In this document: positions 31,280-41,277 of the stretch, in pieces
How the letters are laid out: each line of letters starts with the position of its first letter
Numbering within the stretch: position 1 is the first letter of the stretch
Origin: Omphiscola glabra
Taxonomy: Eukaryota; Mollusca; Gastropoda; Lymnaeidae
NCBI GenBank assembly: GCA_964017045.1
Contig: OZ024809.1
Span: 26,404,618 to 26,468,617, forward strand
Direction: 5' to 3'
Length of the DNA: 64,000 bases
Translations under genes and position numbers: made by a program
The notes under the pieces: model-generated
Told to the model about the DNA's origin: nothing
The model's input: only the letters and a program-made list of their open reading frames with translations
Database searches by the model: none

Positions 31280-32530
31280 AAGTGTTTGCGTTTTAATTAT
31301 GTTTCTTGGAGAGCTTTTAAATACACAATGTTTTTGTTTTTCCGCCTGGTGCATACACGAATAAATTAGAAGGTTTTCTGACGCGAGAGCAGGCCACATA
31401 CAGTTGTCCATTGGAGAAGCACGGTTTTTTTTTTTGGGCATAATTGTTGGAATCATTGGGATGCGTGGCAGCAGTTTATCTTCTTCTTTAAATTTCCCAT
31501 TTAAAATAGTAGCTTCGATTATATTGTTCATCATGTTTTTCACTGAAAGCTTGGTGCCGTTGCAAAGTGGTGAATTTATGTTTCGTAAAAGAATGATAGG
31601 CACGCCAATTTTCAGTGTTAAAACGTGTGACGGGATGCCTGGCAAGCCAAGAGATTTCAAGAATTCCGTTATATAATTGACAACTTCGTCATGATTCAAT
31701 ACAGTATCGATGGACTTGTACGTTGTCGTTTCGCCTGGGATTTCATTTTGGATGCTTAAGGTGATGGCATTGACATCGTTGTTTTAGGCTGCTAATATAG
31801 CACGTGCACTGAGCCATTGATGATTTTTGTAATTTTTGCGATATTCGGAAAAACTCTATGAATAAATTCGTCGATGGTTGCTGTAATTTTACAGAAACTT
31901 GTTGGAAAAGTTAAACATTGTGTGGATTCATCGATTGCCGTTTTCCCATTCCCAATGTCCAACAATTGTTTTGCAAAACGTTCAACGGATGCATCATTGT
32001 GTAGTTGTACACGCATATTTGTCTTTAAAGTCAATTTCTGTACATGTCGCCATAAAACTGATGATTTTAGACATGCATTTAATTCATCGGCAGCTGTTGA
32101 ACGTGGTATAACTGGAAGAGTTTGTCGAAAATCACCAGATAATAAAATAAGTGCGCCACCAAAGAGCTGTTCATTTCCTCGATAATCTTTAAGTGTTCGA
32201 TGCAGCACTTCCAATGCTTTTTTGTGCGCCATAGTACATTCGTCCCATATAATGAGTTGACATTATTGGAGTACTTTACCCATTCCAGAATATTTATTTA
32301 TATTGCATGTTGGTGTCTCGGTCATTTGCATATTCAATGGCAATTTCAGTCCTGAATGCGCTGTTCGTCCACCCTCCAAAAGAGTTGCTGCAATTCCAGA
32401 TGATGCGATTGCCAATGCAATATTTTATCGAGATCGTATGGTTACCAAAATAATTGAAATTTGGAACGTTTTGCCTGTGCCTCCGGGAGCATCTAGGAAA
32501 TATAATCCATCACTTTGACTTGCAATTGCA
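31280..32530 (-). pseudogene. Helitron PIF1-like helicase, near-intact core
   Basis: In minus-strand order: FLDAPGGTGKT (Walker A, about 32,465-32,500), LLEGGRTAHSGLKLPLN, IIWDECTMAHKKALEV (Walker B, D-E), ALILLSGDFRQTLPVIPR (motif III), LKTNMRVQ, and after several frame changes GQLYVACSRVRKPSNLFVYA (motif VI) near 31,350-31,410. This is the superfamily 1B helicase of Helitrons, which unwinds DNA during rolling-circle transposition. The frame is broken by an in-frame stop after Walker A, one before Walker B and frameshifts after 31,800. Confidence 0.85.
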
Positions 32531-34260
32531 TTTATAATTATGCATTACACTATGTGTTATTCTGGAGCCTATTTCGGAAGATTTCTTTGAAAAAATTTTA
32601 CCCAATTCGTCGATATCAAAGTGTGTTTCTCGATGCATATTCTGACGGAAAAGGTTTATTGCAGATCGATTCGGTGCAGTCATTCTCAACTCTACCAGTG
32701 CTTTATTAGCGATTGCCAAACACATGCCATCAATCAAAATCAATGCCTCATTATGCACGTTTGATGTAAATTTGAATGTCCGTTTTTTTATTCGTTGCAC
32801 GCATACGATGTAGAATGTCTTCACTCATGTACTCTTTGTAATTCTACCAAAGATTTTTTGGATTGGATGGGAAGCATGTTGTCAATATGATTGAAAACAA
32901 AGTGCGTATTTGCTGTGGTTGAGCAATATTGGATGCATCAGAAAGTGAAGTGTCCCAATGAGCATCGTTTTCCAAAAGTTTTAATTCTTGGCAAGCTTCA
33001 CGATATGTGGCACATACTTGACCGTTTAATGTTCTCAATTCTTGGAAGGATGTTGGTCCACGTACGTTAATTAACAGTAATTACAGAAACTTGTTGGCAA
33101 AGTTAAACATTGTGTGGATTCATCGATTGCCGTTTTCCCATTCCCAATGTCCAACAATTGTTTTGCAAAACGTTCAACGGATGCATCATTGTGTAGTTGT
33201 ACACGCATATTTGTCTTTAAAGTCAACTGGAAAGCTTCACGATATGTGGCACATACTTGACCGTTTACTGTTCTCAATTCTTGGAAGGATGTTGGTCCAC
33301 GTACGTTAATTAACAGTAATTACAGAAACTTGTTGGCAAAGTTAAACATTGTGTGGATTCATCGATTGCCGTTTTCCCATTCCCAATGTCCAACAATTGT
33401 TTTGCAAAACGTTCAACGGATGCATCATTGTGTAGTTGTACACGCATATTTGTCTTTAAAGTCAACTGGAAAGCTTCACGATATGTGGCACATACTTGAC
33501 CGTTTACTGTTCTCAATTCTTGGAAGGATGTTGGTCCACGTACGTTAATTAACAGTAATCGCAAGTAAAAGCATTCTGCATTGTTTGGGTGAACAGTGTA
33601 CAGACGGCCTAATGCGTCGGTCGAATATAAATTGGGGTGTTCTTCAAATGCTTTACTCTGTTTGCGACGTTGAAAACTTTTTGCTGATGCATTCCATGTG
33701 TAACATGTTGGCACTTCAGATTAAAGTAGGGTCTTTGCAAAAATATCATTCACGCACAATGAGAAAAAGGCACTTAACGTTGTTTGCGGAGGTGACAATG
33801 CTCTTACATGTGCGTTTTGTAACGTGAAGTACATGCACTGTACATTTTTAAGGTGCAATGACAAATGAACAACTGTTGGATGGCTTTCATGGATTGGAAA
33901 TGATAAAATGCGCGATACTGCTTCATTGCTATTAATGTAGCGTCCAAGTTAATATTGGTAGACTTCATCGATTGATCCAGTTGCTTTTTCCTCTCCAAAA
34001 ACTGTCAAATCCTTTCCTTTGTTAACATTTTTGAAAATGTACTTGATCGATCTCATCGAATTGCTATACTCGACATTGATGTGTGTTTTGAACGTTTTTG
34101 AGAGTAACGGTGAATACGGTACAACCCAACGATTATTGACTTCAACATCATTGTTTCGTACTTTTAAGTTATTGATATGCCACCATCTTCAGTTGATCGT
34201 CGACGAGATAATGGATATTCGTCATTGCAGTGACAGTCTACGCAACAAAAGATCTTAGGT
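32530..34260 (-). pseudogene. Helitron region between Rep and helicase, broken
   Basis: Minus-strand segments in order from 34,260: RRSTEDGGISIT, a segment with KHTSMSSIAI, then TCYTWNASAKSFQRRKQ, NLYSTDALGRLYTVHPNNAE, RGPTSFQELRTVNGQVCATY, LLENDAHWDTSLSDASNIAQ, and finally FTSNVHNEALILIDGMCLAI with RMTAPNRSAINL. These are the conserved blocks between the HUH nuclease and the helicase of animal Helitrons. A 239-base chimeric duplication interrupts the frame at 33,071-33,548. Confidence 0.75.
33071..33548 (-). repeat. two identical 239-bp chimeric repeats inside the Helitron
   Basis: Positions 33,071-33,309 and 33,310-33,548 appear identical. Each unit joins the RGPTSFQELRTVNGQVCATY region to about 147 bases of the helicase (LKTNMRVQLHNDASVERFAK and onward) whose original copy is at about 31,889-32,035. 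The helicase piece therefore occurs three times in the element, twice out of place. The joint reads ATYREAF then QLTLKTNMRV. Confidence 0.85.
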
Positions 34261-35498
34261 ATCGTTTCGTACATTTTCCATCAGACATGCATGGTGCATT
34301 TTTGTTGAGTAAGCCACATGGATCGTGAATCATGTTTTTGGTGACGATTTCTAATAACTATTGATCAATGTCGCACACAAAATTTAATGTCGCTATATGA
34401 TTAAAAATGTATCCATACATGCATTAGCTCTGTTTGAAATTATATTTATATAGCTCATATAGGAAAAAATAAAAATTTGGGCCCTTGGCTAAAAACGAAA
34501 AACAAATTTTAAAATGGTTGTAACGTTTTAAAAAATCTTTGCGGGCGTGCGCCTAATCTCTCACTAATGTTTTATCGCATTCTGATAAATTGTTTAGGAG
34601 CGCATACGGACATTTTTTTTTACTAAGCTCGTATAAGGAAAAAAAATTTGGGGCCTTCGACACAAAACGAAATATTTTATAAAGGTAATAATGACTTGGA
34701 AAAATGCTCCGTCTTGTTGACAACAACTCACCTCCTTTTTATCGCAATCACTTAAATCTTGTAGGAGCGAATACTGTTTTAAACTATATTTATATAGGTC
34801 TTAAAAATACAAACATAGGGCCCGTGGCTAAAAACGGAATATTTTAAAACGGTTGTAATGATTCAAAAAACTTTTCGGGCGTGTTCACATCATCTCAATA
34901 AAGTTTTATCGCATTCTGATAAATGGTATAGGAGTGCATACGGAAATTATTTTTTACAAATCTCTTAGAAATAAAAACGAATTTGGGGCCAACGGCCAAA
35001 AATCGAATATTCTAAAAGTCTTCTGATGACTCACTAAAAATTTGCGGTCTTATGGACAACAATTCACTTAAGTTTTGTTGCAATCGCATTAATGTTTTAG
35101 ATGCGCATAAGGTTTGAAAATATATTTATACAGCTCATATTAGAAAAAACGAAAATAGGGCCCCTGGCTCAAAACGGAATATTTAAAAACGGTTGTATTA
35201 ATTTAAAACCTTTGCGGGCGTGTTCACAACATTTTATCAAAGTTTTATCGCATTCGGATAAATGGTGTAGGAGCGCATACGGAAAATTCTTTTTACAAAG
35301 CTCGTATAAGAAGAAAAACGAATAAAGGGCCAACGGCCGAAGACGGAACATTTTATAAGGGTTGTAATGACTCGGTTAAATGTCCTGGTATGTGGACAAC
35401 AAATCAGCAAGTTTTGTCGCAATTGCATGAATGGTGTAGGAGCGCATACGAGACATACAAAGATACATGCATGCATACATTCATTTTATATATATAGA

Positions 35499-35789
35499 TA
35501 TATATTTTTAAAATTTATTTATAAATAAAAAATATATATACATAAGAGATATTGAAGGTACGAGTGGATGCTGAGTAGTTTACATTGCATATTGATGATG
35601 ATGTTTTTGATTTGAGCTCATATGTCTTGACTTGTGTTGACTTGCGTCAAGTCTTCATGTGCAGTGTATACAAATACAAAGACAATGTAGTCACGTGAAG
35701 CAATTCGTGACCAGACTTTCCTTTTTAATATTTGCAGAATGGCGCGAAGATCCTTTATATTATCTTCGTTTTTATTTGTGGCTGGCTCA
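35499..35789. other. AT-rich flank of the Helitron
   Basis: It includes the (AT)-rich remainder of the target and sequence with tcttgacttgtgttgacttg repetition near 35,627. No gene. Confidence 0.4.
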
Positions 35790-36110
35790 CTGAATGGACG
35801 GGTGGGAAAATTTTCGGATGACTAATTGACCCACTTTCCGTTAAGCTATCGAGCTGGAACTTGGCACATGGACTCGTTGCCAATGACAACACATTCTTTC
35901 AAATTTTCAGCCCAAACTCCGCAAAATCTTTTTCCCCCATGTTTTTCAAGTGGCAGATAAAAAATGAAATCCCGATACGGTCAGTCCACTTAATGAGATT
36001 CTTTAAAAAAAAAAATCGCAAATGCGTTAGGTGCGAATATTTTTTTTTCTTCTTCTGAAATATTTGGTGAAATTAATCGGCTGTGAAACAGGGAATGGTT
36101 CGTTACAACA
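35790..36110 (-). repeat. dispersed repeat R1, copy 5 (inverted)
   Basis: The reverse complement carries the same landmarks as copies 1 and 2: tttcaccaaatatttcagaa, atattcgcacc, and at the other end gtgggtcaattagtc and cgaaaattttccc. Confidence 0.65.
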
Positions 36111-36159
36111 TTAATATACTTCAGTGGGGTGAAAAAAAAATGTGCGGTTGCTAGCTGTG

Positions 36160-36190
36160 TTCGGTGACCCCGGGGGGGGGGGGGGGCGAT
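36160..36190. repeat. poly-G tract
   Basis: A run of about 17 G at 36,171-36,187 on the plus strand. Similar G or C runs occur at 30,437, 42,187 and 48,546. Confidence 0.8.
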
Positions 36191-36382
36191 GGGTATCAGG
36201 CTAATTGGGATTCTTATAACATGCGTCAATCGAGTACCCGGCACGCTTTGCAATGCCACTCAAAGAAAGAAAGTGTTTGTATTTTAATTATGTTTCTTTG
36301 AATTAGTTTTCATAGACAAATAATTTTTTACTTTTTTTTTCCGTCTGGTGCGAACACAAATAAATGAGAAGGTTTTTCGACG

Positions 36383-36895
36383 CTTGAGTCGACCGCATAC
36401 TGCTGTCCACGTGAGAAGTGTTCAGGGTCACATAGTCTGTCCACGTGAGAAGTGAGCAGGCCACACATAGCTGTTCACGTGATAAGTGAGCAGGCCGCAT
36501 ACAGCTGTCCACGTGAGAAGGGAGCAGGCCACATACAGCTGTCCACGTGCGCAGTGAGCAGGCTGCACACAGCTGTCCACGTGGGAAGTGAGCAGGCCAC
36601 ATAAAGCTGTCCACGTGAGAAATGAGCAGGCCGAATACAGCTGTCCACGTGAGAAGTGAGCAGCCTGCATACAGCTGTCACCGTGAGAAGGGAGCAGGCC
36701 ACATACAGCTGTCCACGTGAGAAGTGAGCAGGCCGCATACAGCTGTCCACGTGAGAAGTGAGCAGGCCATATACAGCTGTCCACGTGAGAAGTGAGCAGG
36801 CCATATACAGCTGTCCACCTGAGAAGTGAGCAGGCCGCATATAGCTGTCCACATGAAGAGGGAGCAGGCCACATACAGCTGTCCACGTGAGAAGC
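36383..36895 (-). repeat. 34-bp array derived from helicase motif VI
   Basis: About fifteen copies of a 34-base unit (plus strand cagctgtccacgtgagaagt and onward). On the minus strand the unit reads FSRGQLYVACSL, FSRGQLYAACSL and similar, matching F-S-x-G-Q-L-Y-V-A-C-S-R, the motif VI end of the Helitron helicase seen at about 31,400 and 61,640. Because 34 is not a multiple of three, three successive units are read in three frames, so this cannot be a functional domain repeat. Confidence 0.8.
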
Positions 36896-37111
36896 ATGAA
36901 ATTTCACAATTTCTTCCACACACTTTAACGATTGATCAACCCATGCAGTAGCTCTGTTTTCTGTATTTTTATAGCTTAAATAAGAAAATAATAATTAGGG
37001 CCCACGGCCCTTAGCGGTATATTGAAAAATGGTTGTACTAATTTAGAAACTTTAGCGGGCGTGCGCACAGCAACACACAAAAGTGTTATCGCAACGCGGA
37101 CGAATGGTATA

Positions 37112-37430
37112 GGAGACTGCAACTTCCATTGTCACCCAGAGTTATCGTTCATACCGGGGAGTAAAAAGAACGTACACAAAGATGGCTGCTCACATTTAAA
37201 GATGGCTGCTCACATGGCAAAAACAGCATTTGAGACCATGCGAGTTGAAGAATTAAAGACATTTTTACGGGAATTGCATCAGCCGGTATCTGGAAATAAA
37301 GCAGAACTTGTAGATCGTACACGCGGCTGTGTAGCGTTGCGAATTTGTGGGGGGAAAAACCTATGTATCTGAGACATTTTTTCAAATTTCTAGGCGAAAA
37401 AGATTAACAAGGGCAAAAACTTCTGCTTCT
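37112..37430 (+). pseudogene. captured SAP-like domain fragment
   Basis: Within the Helitron derivative, on the opposite strand, an open frame encodes MRVEELKTFLRELHQPVSG followed by NKAELVDRTRG. This matches the SAP motif pattern (L-K-x-x-E-L-K-x-x-L-R-x-x-x-x-x-x-S-G-x-K-A-x-L-V-x-R), a helix-loop-helix that binds AT-rich DNA. The preceding sequence has a duplicated aagatggctgctcacat. The frame stops at 37,370. It has no Helitron-like sequence around it, so capture of a host or transposon gene piece is the likeliest origin. Confidence 0.55.
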
Positions 37431-37852
37431 TCAGAGAATTGCAGTGCCCTATAGGAACGCATGCGGAAATTATATTTATAAAGCTCATATAAGAACAAAA
37501 TAATTTAGGGCCCGTATCAAAACAGAATATTGTAAGATGGTTGTACTAATTCAGACATCCTCTCATTATGTCACACAGAAACTCGAAATGTCGCTTTTTG
37601 TATTTGATTCAATTCCATCCACCCATGAAATAGCTCTGTTTGAAATTATATTTATATAGCTCAGAGAAGAAAAAACGAATTTAGGATCCCTGGCCCAAAA
37701 ACAGAATATTTTAAAATGGTTGAATTAATTTGCAAAAATTGGCGCGTTTATGGAGAACAACTCACCAAAGTTTTATCGCAATCGGATTAATGAAATGATA
37801 TATGAGCGCATACGGGACACACATACATACAGATATTCATTATATATATAGA

Positions 37853-38528
37853 TAGATTTATACGAAAAACTTGTAAAATATTCTTGTCGTTCGAGTTTTC
37901 CTGGAAATTCCAATATTGGTATTTGAAAAAAAAATGTGTTAAGGGTCATTAGAGTACATATAAATGGATGAAGAGTGTTGTGTTAAAATACTTCACTGCA
38001 GCATCTAGTTTAAATGTTCAAAAAATTTAATTATCTTAAAAAAAGCCAGACTTACAAGAACTCTTGAAAACATTGAATTTGGAGCTAATCCAGTTTCAGG
38101 TGATATTCAAACTGAGCACAGCCTGGAACCATGATTTACAGACAAACCTAACTTTTAAAAGATGTCATATAAAAAAATAATGTGTTAACTATTCTCAAAT
38201 CTATGATGGTTTATCAATTAAAAAAGAGGATCCTCCCCCCCCCCCTTTTTTTTCAAAATAGGGTCAAATAATAATCCCAAAGTTAAGGGAACTAGAAAAA
38301 TCATTCAGATAAAATATTCCAGCTAGGTTTTTAAAGTGATCCAATAACAGTCTGAAGGACTTTGTCTCATCATTTTTTAAATATTTGAGGTCCTGGGCGC
38401 AAAAGAATTTAATCTTTAATGCATCTTTAAAAACACACCAATAAAGAAAATTAATTGTAAAATTGTTTTCCTTTGAGTTGCTTAAACACAGCCAAGGGTG
38501 ATATTTATTTCTTTTCTTGTTCCACAGT
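37853..38528. other. intronic DNA of the plus-strand Ig gene
   Basis: AT-rich with a poly-C run at 38,235. No exon or repeat is recognised before the acceptor at 38,528. Confidence 0.4.
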
Positions 38529-38615
38529 AGTTCCCGGTGTTCCCTGTAAAATCTACAGAGAAACTAATGCAATTGAAGGTATAGATTGCAAAGAGGATCG
38601 TATTCCTGTTCAAGG
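38529..38615 (+). CDS. IgSF protein, small two-cysteine exon
   Basis: An 87-base exon, phase 1 at both ends, with acceptor tttcttgttccacag and donor Ggtaagc. Joined to the signal-peptide exon it continues VVPGVPCKIYRETNAIEGID and then CKEDRIPVQG, leading into the first Ig half. Two cysteines lie 14 residues apart. Excellent splice sites on both sides, an open frame and matching phases support it. I do not recognise the module; it might be an N-terminal extension of the first Ig domain. Confidence 0.6.
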
Positions 38616-38721
38616 TAAGCACATAAATGATATATTATTTATTATTATTTATTTACTTATATATATATACAGAGTGGGCTAATAAAAGTAGGAACATCTC
38701 GTAGCACAGTAAGAGAAAGAT

Positions 38722-38860
38722 CTTTCACCGTATGTCTTTGTGCGAGTTTTGGGGACAGAAAGAATACGCCCGTCTGTGGAGGAGCGAAGCTGTCGAAGGG
38801 GTGAATAGACAGAGAGAAGTTCGAATAGATAGGAAGGGCATGAAAGCAAGAAAAAGTTGT
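38722..38860 (-). pseudogene. LINE C-terminal fragment (same family as 26.5-27.0 kb)
   Basis: The minus strand reads RQLRSSTDGRILSVPKTRTK and then YGERSFSYCA, matching the RQLHSSEYARIRSIPRTRLK region of the fragment at 26.5-27.0 kb. It is truncated on both sides. Confidence 0.6.
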
Positions 38861-39224
38861 GGCAGAGAACAGATATTCAATTCGTTAATGAGCTTTAATT
38901 TGATTAAATTGTAACCGTTGAGTTATTTTAGCATTTAATAATAAGAAAAATAGATTTTAAAAAAACCAAACATTTTTTTCCCCTCTGACACCATTTCACA
39001 AAGAGCTCATTTGAATCAAAGTTTTAGAAACAGTAGATTAAAAAAAATCGCTCCTACACATATAATGGCGCATTATTCAAAGCGGGAAACCCACTTAGTT
39101 TGTATTTATACTGAGTTGCAGTTACTCTGTTAGAAACACACCTAGTTTGTATGTCTACTGAGTGGCAGTTAATTTGTTAGAAACTCACTCAGTCCTTACC
39201 CCTGGTTTGTTATCAACACACTGC
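38861..39224. other. intronic non-coding DNA
   Basis: It contains two to three degenerate copies of a ~55-base segment with tagtttgtatntctactgagt near 39,090-39,190. No gene. Confidence 0.4.
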
Positions 39225-39700
39225 CACGGTAATGCGTTATAGGTCAAACGTTAAAGGTCATGCATTATAGGTCATGCGTTATAGGTCAAACGTTATAGGT
39301 CATGCATTATAGGTCACGCGTTATAGGTCAAACGTTATAGATCATGCGTTATAGGTTATGCGTTATAGGTCATAATTTATGCCATGCGATATTGGTTATA
39401 CGTTATAGGTCATACGTTATAGGTCATACGTTATAGGTCATGCGTTATAGGTCATGCGTTATCGGTCATGCGTTATCGGTCATGCGTTATTGGTCATGCG
39501 TTTTAGGTCATGCGTTACAGGTCATGCGTTATCGGTCATGCGTTATTGGTCATGCGTTTTAGGTCATGCGTTACAGGTCATGCGTTATTGGTCATGCGTT
39601 ATAGGTCTTGCGTTATAAGTCATGCGTTAACGGTCATGAGTTATATGTCATAAGTTATCGGTCATACGTTTAGGCCATACTTTATATGTCATGCGTAAGT
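39225..39700 (+). repeat. 14-bp minisatellite
   Basis: About 34 copies of gcgttataggtcat, with ttatcgg, ttattgg, ttacagg and ttttagg variants. One 70-base block is duplicated (39,465 and 39,528). Confidence 0.85.
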
Positions 39701-40025
39701 GAAGCTGGGACACATTTCCCTGACCAACAATTTTCTTCAAATCTGTGGTCCATCCTGAATATCCATATGGCAAAAAGCAAAGTGTAGCACATTGTATCAT
39801 AGTCTTCTCTGGATGGTTATATGTTTTTAAAAATGCGTGTTTCGAATGCACCATTTGCACTGTAAAAAAAAAAAAAGCAGCAAATTCTCCTCTGACAGTG
39901 AGAGCTTTTATAGTGATGGAGAGCGCAATATTTACCTTTTTAACCAAGTATATCATGCTATATTCAATCGGTGTTTGTTGAGACCCGCTGGTCCTCACTT
40001 GGCTCACACACCCCCACCCATCGTT

Positions 40026-41105
40026 TTGCCACGTGTTATGACTCAATTAGGCTAGGTCATACACAGCTGAATTGCCATAAACAATGATAATTTTCCAGTC
40101 AACCAGGAACGTAGTTAGCTTAGTGAAACGCAACCCATGTCCAGAGCGTAATGAACCAAACGGTCAGCGTATGAAACGATGTTTGACCCAGAAATTTGCA
40201 TCTAGTGTTTGCATGCGAGATGCAGGTATAAATAGTGAGCGCAGCGCGCTATTCAGTCTCTCTCTTTCATGTAATTGAAATACAAGCAAGAGCCTGGCCA
40301 AGGATAATTGCGGTTAGAGTTTGTCTTGCCAAGAGTTATTGTGTTAGTAATAGTAGTATTGTTAATTGTTAGTTTCATATGTTTATAATGTTCGTATTTT
40401 TGTTAGTAGGACATGTTAGGATGGTAGCTAGTTATTCAGTCACTGTTAGAGTATTACGTTAGATTATGATTAATTTTTAATAACGTGATGGGATTGTAAT
40501 CCCTAGTTGTAGTTTATGTGTTGTATTTGTTATTCTCTTTACAGCCAGTTAAGTTAGGTTCAGTTAGCATAGGATTAGATAGGATATCAAATAGCAGAGT
40601 AAAGCAGTACATAGAAGAGTTGTGTTGAGTCGATTATAAAGTAGAAGAGAGCCCATTAGAACTCATTACGCAGTAAAGTATCAGTATACGTTCAGAGGTT
40701 AGTGCAGTCTAACTCTGACGCAATATTAATAGAGGCATATTGTAAGACGGAAGGCATCGCTCTAAAATTAGCAGAAGTAGGTAGAAGACGAAGCAACAAA
40801 GATGGCGTGTTTGTATACACGTAGAAGCACTGGGCGTGACTGGCATTTCATCACCCCTGCACCTGGGGGAGAGAAGGGAGCAGATCGGAGAACCTTTGTT
40901 GTGTGTTGTGGAGCCTGCCGTGTGTAGCTGACCCTGAGAAGAATCCAGACCCTAATCAGAGACGTTTGATCCATCGCACCAGTCCAGTCTCAGATATCAT
41001 TAGTAACCAAACTGTATCAATTAATTTCTTGTGTATGCGTATGTATTTCATGAAGTATTTTTTTTTTTTAGTAATTAAATATATATTTCTGGGTTGAACC
41101 ACCTG
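40026..41105 (+). mobile_element. LTR-like unit with TATA-initiator promoter
   Basis: TATAAATA at 40,227-40,234 is followed by the initiator TCAGTC with its A 28 bases further on, a textbook core promoter. A transcript-like region of about 840 bases without open frame follows, ending in an A/T-rich part (aattaaatatatatttctgg) near 41,090. The left edge tgttatgact at 40,026 is a guess. No partner LTR or coding part was found. A promoter of a non-coding RNA gene is the alternative. Confidence 0.35.
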
Positions 41106-41277
41106 TGTTCTTAAGTCTTAAGTAAAATATGAGAGAGAGAGAGCGAGCGAGAGTGCCTTAGTAGCGTTTGTGAGCGAGGAGTAATTTATTATAACTGTTG
41201 AAAGTAATCATTCCCTAGACATAGTAATACTAATCGACGTAGCGCTAGGGACCAAACAATATATATCATCATCATCA

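Larger units (their letters stand above)
31238..35498 (-). mobile_element. Helitron with both termini, 4.26 kb
   Basis: On the minus strand the element starts TCTATATATATAAAATGAAT (from 35,498) and ends CACGCTAG (to 31,238) after the hairpin GGCAT-n7-ATGCC. The host base before the TC is A and the base after CTAG is T, the expected A/T insertion site. The 5' part (about 34,400-35,480) holds several diverged copies of a roughly 165-base unit with ggagcgcatacgg and gttttatcgca. The rest is the end of Rep and a PIF1-like helicase. The first Rep motifs are missing, so the copy is internally deleted; stops and frameshifts make it non-autonomous now. Confidence 0.85.
36231..37852 (-). mobile_element. 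non-autonomous Helitron derivative, 1.6 kb
   Basis: The minus-strand 5' end is TCTATATATATAATGAATAT from 37,852, with a host A before it. The 3' end keeps the subterminal hairpin (GGCATTGCAAAGCGTGCC) and GGGTACTCG, but the final CTAG is replaced (GATTG), so the last bases are mutated or lost. The first kilobase has the same ggagcgcata / gttttatcgca units as the 4.26-kb Helitron. Inside are a 34-base array grown from helicase motif VI and a SAP-like gene fragment on the opposite strand. Confidence 0.7.

Noticed and set aside
36303..36923. Cysteine- and tryptophan-rich repeat protein (SRGQLYVACS...)
   Set aside because: The 34-base period shifts frame each unit; it is an amplified piece of a transposon helicase.
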